In this document: positions 6,410 through 13,018 of the stretch, one piece after another
How positions within the stretch are numbered: position 1 is the stretch's first letter
Layout: every line of letters starts with the position of its first letter
Virus record (IMG/VR): IMGVR_UViG_3300042904_000688
Span: 1 to 24,205 of that record
Direction: 5' to 3' (one strand)
From: a virus
DNA: 24,205 bases
Position numbers and translations under genes: made by a program
Notes under the pieces: model-generated
The model's database searches: none
Seen by the model: only the letters and a program-made list of their open reading frames with translations
What the model was told of the DNA's origin: nothing

Positions 6410-6497
6410 AGGGGCTACCCACGTGCCAATAAAAGCATTACAAAGCCTGCTATGTCGAAAGATGTAGTGGGCTTTATTTCGTTTGTTGCCAGCCCCT
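6410..6497 (+). terminator. Structured terminator-like element between terL and portal
   Basis: An 11-bp stem (6442-6452 with 6465-6475, including two G-U pairs, 12-nt loop) is followed by TTTATTTC, a moderate U-tract. It is enclosed by a perfect 7-bp long-range pairing, AGGGGCT (6410-6416) with AGCCCCT (6491-6497). It could be a partial terminator/attenuator or a small structured RNA. A 43-codon open frame (6407-6538) spans it but looks accidental. Confidence 0.55.
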
Positions 6498-6519
6498 ATA
6501 AACCTTATCACTCTATCAC

Positions 6520-8409
6520 ATGGGAACGTACTCATTAGCGCAGATAAGTAACATTATCACGAAGCGACCCAACAAAAAGCGGGTGCAGTTTGGGCAAAAG
6601 CTCAACAAAAAGCTCATGCTGCACCTGCATGGGGTTGGTATGAAGCAAGCCCTTAAGCGCCTGCCGTACTTCGAGAATGAGCAGGTTTATTCAGCCCGGA
6701 TAGATTATGCGCTGAGTAATATTGACCTTTTCGAGCGGTTACTCAAAGAAGAAGAACAAGTATTCACCACCCGGGGTGGCAGTTCCTACTTTAACTTGCC
6801 GGAAGGCGAAGAAAAGCAGATGCACGAATTGCTATCTGATGTGGTTTTTGGGCAATCGCTACGCCAATGGGTGCGCAATTTCGGGTTAAATGCATACCGG
6901 GCAGACCCGATGGGGGTTATCTTCATGGAGGTTGAGAAAGTTACAGCTATTGAAGGTAAGGACAATAAAGAGGCGGGAAAGCCTTTAGAGTACGATATTG
7001 AAACGCCTAAATGCTATCCTACTTACAAATGTTCTCAGGACGTTTGGGAATACCAATGCAACGGGCGAAGGTTGGATTATATCTGCTTTGCGCTGACAAA
7101 TGACGAACTGATAATGTACGGTATTACGGAGCAATCTACAACCGTATATCCAAATCCTAGTGATGCAAAGCCCCCGGTAAATAAACAGTATTTCCGTTGG
7201 GTGGATGATAGTCAGGATGTGATATTGAAATTGGAGGTTTCGGCAACTATAAGCTCTGACGGCAGCACACCACAGGTTACAGTATTGAAACTGGATGGTG
7301 TAGATAACCCGATCAAAGGACTTTGGAATAAAGTACCTGCTTTTATTGTTTCTGACCTTATACGTTTTACCGACCCGGCCACATTCGACACACCTTTAAG
7401 GAGCGTTATTGAGCTTGCAGACGCATTTTTATATGACCGAAGTATAAACCTGCTTACTAAAAAGTATCACGGGTTCCCGAAAGCTGTAGAGCCGCTATTG
7501 CAATGTACTATGTGTGGCGGTGAAGGATATAAAGATGGACATGCATGTAATAACTGCACGATACCGGGACATGATAAAGGCACAGGCTACCAGCTTCAAA
7601 CAAAAGTATCTGACGTAGCTAAATTCCCGATTGAGATACTAAACAAGGATGCCGCGCCGAACTTCAACTATAAGAACATCTTTGGCTATGTAACCCCTGA
7701 TATTGAGGGTATAAACATGCAAATTGACGGGCTGCGTAGCCTGGAAGAATTAATGTTTATCACTTACTGGACAAAGAACAATAACCAGATACAAGGCTTT
7801 AATGGCAAGCAGGATACTAAAGAAACGGCTACACAGGTATTGACCGATTTGCAGGGCAAGTACGCCCGGTTGAACACTACAGCGGATTGGGCAGAGCAGA
7901 CCGAAAGAATGATTGCGAACCTTATCGGTGAGTTCTGGTTCAATGAGAATTATAAAGGCGCGAACATCTCTTACGGGCGCAACTACATACTCGAAACGCC
8001 CGATACCGTACTGGACACCTATTACAACATGAAAGCCAACGGTGTGCCTGATAGTATGCTGGATAATCAGTACGAGAAGTATATTAACTGCCTGTGGCAA
8101 TCAAACCCGATACAAGCCAATATTTACCGTAAGAAATTCGATACCGAACCATTCCCGCACTTATCGGCAGAGGAAGTAGAGAAAAGCGAGTTTGTGCTTG
8201 AAGAAGATAAATTGTGCAAACGGTACTTCGGTGAGTGGGACGACAGTATTACAGATGCGGAATGGACGTTCAAAGATGTAAAGATATTGAAGCAGTCTTT
8301 AAAAAACTTTGCTAAAGAGAAGCAGACCGCTTTAGATGCAGATGTAGCGAAGGACACAGAACGGCAGGCGGCATTAACAGCAGCAACTACCAAACCAATT
8401 GCGGCATAA
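6520..8409 (+). CDS. Portal protein with inserted zinc-binding motif
   Basis: The portal forms the ring at the capsid vertex through which DNA enters and to which the tail attaches. The 629-residue length, its place after the large terminase, and the long central helical region with the ETATQVLTDLQGKYARLN segment (about residue 427-442, typical of the portal clip/stem) support this call. Unusually, residues 329-356 hold Cys329-x-x-Cys332-GGEG and Cys343-x-x-Cys346, followed by GHDKGTG. This is a DnaJ-like CxxCxGxG zinc-ribbon pattern inserted in the middle of the protein. The C-terminal 60 residues are Lys/Ala-rich and helical. The ATG follows a TAAACCTTATCA leader motif. It is the first gene after the structured element at 6410-6497. 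Confidence 0.8.
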   Translation: MGTYSLAQISNIITKRPNKKRVQFGQKLNKKLMLHLHGVGMKQALKRLPYFENEQVYSARIDYALSNIDLFERLLKEEEQVFTTRGGSSYFNLPEGEEKQMHELLSDVVFGQSLRQWVRNFGLNAYRADPMGVIFMEVEKVTAIEGKDNKEAGKPLEYDIETPKCYPTYKCSQDVWEYQCNGRRLDYICFALTNDELIMYGITEQSTTVYPNPSDAKPPVNKQYFRWVDDSQDVILKLEVSATISSDGSTPQVTVLKLDGVDNPIKGLWNKVPAFIVSDLIRFTDPATFDTPLRSVIELADAFLYDRSINLLTKKYHGFPKAVEPLLQCTMCGGEGYKDGHACNNCTIPGHDKGTGYQLQTKVSDVAKFPIEILNKDAAPNFNYKNIFGYVTPDIEGINMQIDGLRSLEELMFITYWTKNNNQIQGFNGKQDTKETATQVLTDLQGKYARLNTTADWAEQTERMIANLIGEFWFNENYKGANISYGRNYILETPDTVLDTYYNMKANGVPDSMLDNQYEKYINCLWQSNPIQANIYRKKFDTEPFPHLSAEEVEKSEFVLEEDKLCKRYFGEWDDSITDAEWTFKDVKILKQSLKNFAKEKQTALDADVAKDTERQAALTAATTKPIAA

Positions 8410-8412
8410 CTT

Positions 8413-8895
8413 ATGAACCCATACGATATAATTTACAATGAAAAGCTAGGGGAGTTGTTGAAGGATGTGCAGTTTATTTTTGACACAGAGCGGCACAAAA
8501 TACACGTCCCAACATTCAACACCTTCGTTGTTAACGCCCTAAAATACCATACCGAAACTACGCTCGATTGTTCCCTTTCGGAGTATAAGCAGGTGTATAG
8601 AAATGCATCATTAGAGCGTAAATGGTTTATGCCGGAAATGTTTGTAGCGTTACAGGCGGTTAAGTCATTGCCTCCAAAAGATAGTTTGTTAGGGACAGGT
8701 GAATGTCTTGATATTGAGATGTATATTGAAAGAAGGGAGGATTGGGATTACCTTTTAAATCAATGGAACACCATCGCAGCCCCCTACATGGCAGAAGCCC
8801 GCAAATTCGCTGAGGACAAAGCCAAAAGAGACCAGCGGGAACTACAGACAAAAAGCAAACTTGTACAACTAAACGGGCAGCGCCTTGGCAAGTAA
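8413..8895 (+). CDS. Unknown head-region protein
   Basis: A 160-residue protein starting 3 bp after the portal stop, so almost certainly co-expressed with it. No family recognised. It has a mixed alpha/beta N-terminal part with several aromatic residues and a strongly helical, charged C-terminus (about 125-160: EARKFAEDKAKRDQRELQTKSK). No signal peptide or membrane helix. Being between portal and scaffold genes it is probably a head-assembly or connector component, but this is position-based inference. Its 3' end overlaps the next small gene by 11 bp. Confidence 0.7.
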   Translation: MNPYDIIYNEKLGELLKDVQFIFDTERHKIHVPTFNTFVVNALKYHTETTLDCSLSEYKQVYRNASLERKWFMPEMFVALQAVKSLPPKDSLLGTGECLDIEMYIERREDWDYLLNQWNTIAAPYMAEARKFAEDKAKRDQRELQTKSKLVQLNGQRLGK

Positions 8896-9037
8896 GATAA
8901 TCATATCTAAAGAACTCACGGATAAATGGGTAGCTGAGTATAACAAGACCTTTGCAAAGTGGTGTAAGGCGAAAGGTGCAAAGAAAGAGGCTTTGGGGAT
9001 GGAGCTTGAAAGGTTGAATGAAAAAATAAACCAATAA
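8885..9037 (+). CDS. Tiny basic protein with TTG start, overlapping
   Basis: A 50-residue open frame beginning at a TTG that lies inside the end of the previous gene (11-bp overlap) and ending 9 bp before the next ATG, so it fills the gap exactly. The product (LASKIIISKELTDKWVAEYN..., written here from the TTG codon) is Lys-rich and helical, with a convincing amino-acid composition and an amphipathic C-terminal helix. No ATG is available except one near the end (codon 39). Not recognised. Supported by context and composition only; the non-ATG start is the weak point. Confidence 0.5.
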   Translation: MASKIIISKELTDKWVAEYNKTFAKWCKAKGAKKEALGMELERLNEKINQ

Positions 9038-9046
9038 TTATAAAAA

Positions 9047-9487
9047 ATGGCAAACCAAAACCAACGCAATAGCGGGGCTGTTGCAGACAAAAAGCATCTA
9101 AACGAGGGTCTCGGGTTAGAGCAGTTTAATTATGCCGAAATGAAAGGCGAAATGTACAATAAGTATCTTGACCTTGTAGAAGGCAAGGTGATTGACCCTG
9201 ACGACCCACACCAGCGAAGGGCGGGCGGGCTTAATGCGAATAAGCAGTACGTTTTTGAGATGTGGAACGTAAAGCCAATTGAGAAAAGGCTATTCCCTAA
9301 ATCACGGGTAGATAATACAATGGTTCCAAACGGCTTTGAACTACGCGAAAACAAGCCGCGGACGGTAACAACAACCTACCTCAAAGACGTTCTATTGCTC
9401 AACCGGGCTCTTTATGCGAAGATTGCAGGCGACAACAACAATCCTATATTCTACTACGTCCTGCAAATTCCCAAGAGCGAAAAATAA
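9047..9487 (+). CDS. Unknown head-region protein
   Basis: A 146-residue protein, not recognised. The N-terminal 50 residues are Asn/Gln- and charge-rich; the middle contains a DPDDPHQRRAGGLNANKQY stretch (about 50-68) and the C-terminal half is beta-rich (about 95-146) with KPRTVTTTYLKDVLLLNRALY. No cysteine, signal peptide or membrane helix. It sits 40 bp before the scaffold gene in the prohead module, so a minor structural or assembly role is likely; nothing more specific can be said. Confidence 0.65.
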   Translation: MANQNQRNSGAVADKKHLNEGLGLEQFNYAEMKGEMYNKYLDLVEGKVIDPDDPHQRRAGGLNANKQYVFEMWNVKPIEKRLFPKSRVDNTMVPNGFELRENKPRTVTTTYLKDVLLLNRALYAKIAGDNNNPIFYYVLQIPKSEK

Positions 9488-9527
9488 CTGCTAACCCATT
9501 AATTCCAACACAACTTAAAACTATTTT

Positions 9528-10355
9528 ATGATAAAAGCTGAACATAAAGAGAAACTAAAGAAGCTCGGGATAGATGTGGATGCAATTATAGCAGCACACA
9601 ATGACACAGCCGAGAAAGACATAACCGTTCCAGACGGTACAATACTGACCGATGAGCAACTTACCGCCCGTGATGATGTAAAAGTAAAAGAAGGAGAGAA
9701 GGCGGGCGAAAAGAAAGCTATTGAGATAGCAAAAACAGAACTGAAAAAACATGCAGGGCTTGATATTTCCGCAGACCGTTGGGGCGATGTAGGCAAGGAA
9801 ATAAAAGCGGCTATCAACGCTACCGGGGACACTAAATTAACAGCATTGCAGGAACAGAACGCCGCATTGCTTGCAGATAAAACAGCCTTGGAAACCGCGA
9901 AGGCGCAGGCGGAAACAGCCCTGAAACAAGGCATGTTTGAAGTGAATATCCTTGGCAAACTGCCCGCTAACTCCCTTGGCTTATCCCCTAAAGAAACGTT
10001 TGAGCTTGCCAAAATTCGCGGCTATCAGGCGGAGCAAACAGAAACAGGGGTGGTATGGAAAAAGAACGGTGAGGTGATGAAAGACCCGACTACACATGCC
10101 CCATTGACCGAAGATAAAGCGATAGCGGCTATATGGACGGCAGAGAAATGGACACCAACGGTAACGCCACCATCAGGCGGCAGGGGTGGAGCGCAAAAGC
10201 CATCTGGCGGTAACTCCGCAGCAGGCTTAATGAGCAAATCGGCGGTTGAGGCTGAATGGGAGGCGAATAACCCCGGCAAAGGAATTGCAACCCCTGAGGG
10301 TATGTCGTTCTATGCTGAGTATGCGAAACAGCCGGGTTTTGATATGTTTAACTAA
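9528..10355 (+). CDS. Probable capsid scaffolding protein
   Basis: Scaffold proteins guide capsid-protein assembly and then leave the prohead. The 275 residues show the expected features: highly charged, Ala/Lys/Glu-rich, no cysteine, and a clear coiled-coil segment (about 101-135, TALQEQNAALLADKTALETAKAQAETAL). A Gly/Ser/Pro linker (about 214-233) leads to a compact aromatic C-terminal segment (about 238-275) that could be the capsid-binding end. It is the last large gene before the capsid protein gene, the usual place for a scaffold. No protease motif is visible. The assignment rests on composition and position rather than a signature motif. Confidence 0.65.
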   Translation: MIKAEHKEKLKKLGIDVDAIIAAHNDTAEKDITVPDGTILTDEQLTARDDVKVKEGEKAGEKKAIEIAKTELKKHAGLDISADRWGDVGKEIKAAINATGDTKLTALQEQNAALLADKTALETAKAQAETALKQGMFEVNILGKLPANSLGLSPKETFELAKIRGYQAEQTETGVVWKKNGEVMKDPTTHAPLTEDKAIAAIWTAEKWTPTVTPPSGGRGGAQKPSGGNSAAGLMSKSAVEAEWEANNPGKGIATPEGMSFYAEYAKQPGFDMFN

Positions 10356-10377
10356 GTATGCAGGGTACATTTTCATA

Positions 10378-10401
10378 AGGGCTGGTTCTTTCTAGGGCTG
10401 G
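10378..10401 (+). repeat. 8-bp direct repeat AGGGCTGG
   Basis: AGGGCTGG occurs at 10378-10385 and again at 10394-10401, a 16-bp period, in the 65-bp gap between the scaffold gene and the next small gene. It cannot fold into a hairpin. It may be a protein-binding site or a chance duplication. Confidence 0.35.
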
Positions 10402-10420
10402 CTATTTTAAAAGATACACA

Positions 10421-10618
10421 ATGGACGGATATTTGCAATTAAAACAGGAATACAGGTATTTATTAGATAGAATTGAGTATACTAAAGACGTTGACGAATT
10501 TATGTTTTTATCAAAGCAAATGCATGCTATTCGCTTGGAGTTATTGACTATAGAAAGCGCATTGCCTCATTCAACTAAGGGCGGCGGGAACTATGACGAA
10601 ATACACGTAATGGATTAA
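10421..10618 (+). CDS. Unknown small helical protein
   Basis: A 65-residue acidic protein, mainly one long helix with heptad-like hydrophobic spacing (about 4-50: YLQLKQEYRYLLDRIEY, then MFLSKQMHAIRLELLTIESAL) and a flexible acidic tail. No family recognised. It follows the scaffold gene after 65 bp and is the last gene before the strong terminator at 10643-10671. Coiled-coil character and position would fit an accessory assembly factor, but that is inference. Confidence 0.55.
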   Translation: MDGYLQLKQEYRYLLDRIEYTKDVDEFMFLSKQMHAIRLELLTIESALPHSTKGGGNYDEIHVMD

Positions 10619-10642
10619 TTTTTTCTTCTTTAACACTTGTCG

Positions 10643-10671
10643 GCTTGCCTGTTCTCAGGTGAGCTTTTTTT
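10643..10671 (+). terminator. Strong rho-independent terminator after the prohead module
   Basis: GCTTGCCTG (10643-10651) pairs with CAGGTGAGC (10656-10664) to give a 9-bp stem with two G-U pairs and a TTCT loop, directly followed by seven T (10665-10671). It would end the packaging/prohead transcript 25 bp after the stop of the 10421-10618 gene. Confidence 0.8.
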
Positions 10672-10686
10672 CAGTAACTTGCAGGT

Positions 10687-10833
10687 ATGAGTATCGTAGA
10701 GTACAATCTAAAGTTAATGTTTGAAGCGCACTGTCGTAGATATGGCGCAACCATTGATAATGTAATAATTGCGCTTCATTATTTTTCTTTAGACCGCCAC
10801 CCCGTAACCTTAGAACGTTTGGACGATGAATGA
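10687..10833 (+). CDS. Micro-gene 1 of an overlapping trio, unknown
   Basis: A 48-residue protein (begins MSIVEYNLKLMFEAHC, ends VTLERLDDE). It starts 15 bp after the terminator tail and its end overlaps the next start by 8 bp. The product is mostly helical, mixed charge, with one Cys. Not recognised. Support is the unbroken frame, natural composition, and the nested stop/start overlaps through all three members of the trio. Confidence 0.5.
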   Translation: MSIVEYNLKLMFEAHCRRYGATIDNVIIALHYFSLDRHPVTLERLDDE

Positions 10834-10981
10834 GATACACTACCAATATGACGCTGGAATTAATTTACGGGATGTCATTTTAACGGTAAAACCCGCAGAG
10901 TACTATGCCCAATTAAAGCACCCGAAAGAATGCTATCTTCAATGTATTTCTCCCCAAATTTTGGAACTTATTGATTTATGA
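10826..10981 (+). CDS. Micro-gene 2 of an overlapping trio, unknown
   Basis: A 51-residue protein (begins MNEIHYQYDAGINLRDVIL, ends PQILELIDL) with two Cys in a KECYLQC stretch (36-40). It overlaps micro-gene 1 by 8 bp and micro-gene 3 by 4 bp (ATGA). The composition looks like a small folded domain: a beta-rich beginning followed by a helix. Not recognised. Confidence 0.52.
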   Translation: MNEIHYQYDAGINLRDVILTVKPAEYYAQLKHPKECYLQCISPQILELIDL

Positions 10982-11103
10982 CCACACGCAGCAGAAGGTA
11001 TTTTAGGAGGAATAAATACAGCTATTCTCAAATAACAACCATTGATGTGTTTGCTGGTCTTAGCAAAAAGAAGAAAAAGTATTTATCCAAACAATTGGCA
11101 TAA
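10978..11103 (+). CDS. Micro-gene 3 of an overlapping trio, very basic
   Basis: A 41-residue protein (begins MTTRSRRYFRRNKYSYSQ, ends KKKKKYLSKQLA) that is strongly basic at both ends, suggesting nucleic-acid or membrane-surface binding. It starts in an ATGA overlap with micro-gene 2 and stops 18 bp before the stem of the next terminator. Not recognised. The gene is short, so confidence depends mainly on the overlap pattern. Confidence 0.48.
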   Translation: MTTRSRRYFRRNKYSYSQITTIDVFAGLSKKKKKYLSKQLA

Positions 11104-11121
11104 AGAAAGCGGCTCCTGTTA

Positions 11122-11153
11122 AAAAGCTCAACATGGCGGGGCTGGGCTTTTTT
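11122..11153 (+). terminator. Rho-independent terminator after the micro-gene trio
   Basis: AAAAGCTCA (11122-11130) pairs with TGGGCTTTT (11143-11151; one G-U pair) around a 12-nt loop, and the T run continues to 11153. It isolates the micro-genes from the capsid transcription unit. Confidence 0.68.
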
Positions 11154-11195
11154 CTCGTTTAATTAGCCTCCCCTCCAAACATTTCTTAGGCAATC

Positions 11196-11238
11196 CCAAA
11201 AATATTTTTGGTGGAATGAATATTTATATTCAATTTTG
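11196..11238 (+). promoter_or_regulatory. Capsid promoter overlapped by two perfect palindromes
   Basis: TTTG (11207-11210), a 20-nt spacer and CAATTTTG (11231-11238, one mismatch to TAnnTTTG) form a Bacteroidota-type promoter with a start near 11245. Two perfect palindromes cover it: CCAAAAATATTTTTGG (11196-11211), whose right half is the -33 box, and TGAATAT-TT-ATATTCA (11217-11232), which reaches into the -7 box. Their centres are 21 bp apart, two helical turns, the geometry of paired operators for a dimeric regulator. Confidence 0.6.
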
Positions 11239-11251
11239 TATCTGTAAGAAA

Positions 11252-11316
11252 TAAACGGCGTTTACAACTTACACCTTTCTTCCGGTGCGGCGCACCAAAA
11301 TACTACGGCGTAGTAT
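11252..11316 (+). promoter_or_regulatory. Three GGC-loop hairpins in the capsid mRNA leader
   Basis: Three perfect short hairpins lie in a row: TAAAC-GGC-GTTTA (11252-11264), GGTGC-GGC-GCACC (11284-11296) and ATACTAC-GGC-GTAGTAT (11300-11316). The stems differ completely in sequence, but all have a 3-nt GGC loop closed by C-G. They would lie in the 5' untranslated leader of the capsid mRNA, 44 nt or more before the ATG. Possible roles are mRNA stabilisation or binding of a loop-specific protein. Confidence 0.7.
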
Positions 11317-11360
11317 AGTTTACCAAAACAATTTTCTATAACCTTTTAATCCTATCAACA

Positions 11361-12431
11361 ATGGCAAACTACGCCTTAGGTGCGCTCGTTAATGGGCAAA
11401 CCATAGTCACCAAAAAGTATAACGCCCCGGAGCAACGCAGGCAGATGCCTACCGTAATGGATTTGGCGTTGAAGAACCAAACAATCTCTATTCCTGACGC
11501 ACAGGCTCTAAGGGTTTCCCCCTTGCGCACCGTAGATGTTATCTATAACAAGAACATCGCAGCAGGAAGCGCAACAGCCAAAGCATACAACCACACAGGA
11601 ACCATCGGGGATAGCGGCAAAATAAACGTTACCTACCAACAGACTGTAGAAACGTTCAGCCTGCCCCGCAAAATCGCATACAACAACATTGAGAAATATA
11701 CTCAGATGTTCGCCAACCAATACGAAATGGCTTGGAAGAACCTGAAAACAAGGCAGGATGTTCTGGCGCTTGCTTACCTGTACGCAAACCGCGTGCAGCT
11801 TTCGCAGGCTACAATGGCGGCACGACTTGCATCTGCTTTTGGCGCAGGCGCAACAAATTGGAATGATACAAACTACGCCCTTGAGCTTTCGAGCGGCGAC
11901 CAATCTCTGTTCATTGCCAATGTAAAGGCGGCTTTGTACGCTTCTTACTACAATACTGAATACGACATTATCGCGGACGTTCAAAAGTCGCTGCAAATTG
12001 AGAACTACATGAACCAAGGAACAGGCAACTATTCCAATACTTCATGGCAGTTTGCGGGCTGCAATTTCGCACGCACGCAGATGAATATTGACAGCAACTA
12101 CACAGCAGGTACGGTTCTAGCAATGCCAGCCGGTGCTTTCGCGGGTCTGTGCTGGAATGAGGGGCTTAACGTAAAAGGCGACTTCGGCGACGAGGGCGGC
12201 TCAATCGGTATCCTGACAACTGCCAACGATCCGTTTGGCGGGCAGGCTATAGCGGACATTTCCATGTACTCACAAAGGGCAGACACCAGCGCCGACACAA
12301 CAGGCGGCTCACCCGAGGACATTGTTGACCAATGGGAGCTTACCCTCACAATGGGCTATGTAATACCCCCATTGTCCACCGCAGGCGATAGCACCGTAAT
12401 GGAAATATCACAGATAGCAGGCGTATCATAG
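11361..12431 (+). CDS. Probable major capsid protein
   Basis: Probable main shell protein of the head. The 356 residues have a typical size, no signal peptide, and the mix of helix (about 115-160, MAWKNLKTRQDVLALAYLYANR) and beta-rich C-terminal part (about 240-356) expected of an HK97-type fold, though no diagnostic motif can be read by eye. Position supports it: after scaffold, with its own promoter, an elaborate leader and an upstream terminator, consistent with very high expression. The leader ends in CCTATCAACA directly before the ATG, similar to the other module-start genes. The alternative is another abundant structural protein; the 13019-14200 protein is the next candidate. Confidence 0.7.
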   Translation: MANYALGALVNGQTIVTKKYNAPEQRRQMPTVMDLALKNQTISIPDAQALRVSPLRTVDVIYNKNIAAGSATAKAYNHTGTIGDSGKINVTYQQTVETFSLPRKIAYNNIEKYTQMFANQYEMAWKNLKTRQDVLALAYLYANRVQLSQATMAARLASAFGAGATNWNDTNYALELSSGDQSLFIANVKAALYASYYNTEYDIIADVQKSLQIENYMNQGTGNYSNTSWQFAGCNFARTQMNIDSNYTAGTVLAMPAGAFAGLCWNEGLNVKGDFGDEGGSIGILTTANDPFGGQAIADISMYSQRADTSADTTGGSPEDIVDQWELTLTMGYVIPPLSTAGDSTVMEISQIAGVS

Positions 12432-12474
12432 TAGCTGCAAACCCTAATTATTAAAACTATTAAACCAAAATAAA

Positions 12475-13008
12475 ATGAAAAATCTGATAGTTCTCTTTTT
12501 AATATCCCTTTGCTCTGTATTCGCTTACGGGCAAAGCGGGCAGCCTACGGTGCAGGGTAACGGGGCAAGCCCGTACTTTACTACTGCGATGCATATTGTA
12601 ACGCCACAGGGCACAGCAAAAGCCATCGATACACTCTCTAACGCTGACACGGGCAGGGATTACATTTGGGTGGGTGAGGGATTTGATATGTCCTTTGAGC
12701 TTACGCGCCGGGTAATATCAGGCACGGTAGCGACAGAAAGCCAAAAATTGTACGGCTACAACAACGGCGGGCGCAAACTTACAGCAGCACAGGCGGCAAC
12801 CGTTACAGGCACAGCTATTACGGGTAATACCACTTATTGTGCCGGGTGCGTAGCAACTACTTATACAGTTGTGCCGACAGGGACAGTAAAAACCAAATGG
12901 CAGATACCGCGTAGTTCGGGTTGTTTGTTTGATAATTACTATCTCGAAACAATACAGACCGGAACAGTAACCGCAACTCACTCAGCAACAGTAAGCACAC
13001 AACGATAA
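12475..13008 (+). CDS. Exported protein with Sec signal peptide inside capsid operon
   Basis: A 177-residue protein whose first 20 residues (MKNLIVLFLISLCSVFAYGQ) form a textbook Sec signal peptide: two-residue basic start, hydrophobic core, and a cleavage region of the kind common in Bacteroidota (cut probably before Gln20). The mature part is Thr/Gly/Ala-rich, beta-like, with Cys122-AG-Cys125 and a further Cys near 158, suggesting disulfides formed in the periplasm. It lies 43 bp after the capsid gene and 10 bp before the next virion gene on the same strand, so it is co-expressed with structural genes. Function unknown: a superinfection-exclusion or envelope-modifying protein is possible; alternatively the segment is retained and it is a structural protein. 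Confidence 0.7.
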   Translation: MKNLIVLFLISLCSVFAYGQSGQPTVQGNGASPYFTTAMHIVTPQGTAKAIDTLSNADTGRDYIWVGEGFDMSFELTRRVISGTVATESQKLYGYNNGGRKLTAAQAATVTGTAITGNTTYCAGCVATTYTVVPTGTVKTKWQIPRSSGCLFDNYYLETIQTGTVTATHSATVSTQR

Positions 13009-13018
13009 TACTACTACT

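Noticed and set aside
6407-6538. 43-codon plus-strand open frame between terL and portal
   Set aside because: It runs through a terminator-like stem and a long-range clamp and overlaps the portal start by 19 bp; RNA structure explains the region better than coding.
11008-11016. AGGAGG Shine-Dalgarno-like sequence inside micro-gene 3
   Set aside because: No start codon follows at a suitable distance, it encodes Arg-Arg in frame, and genes here do not use Shine-Dalgarno sequences.
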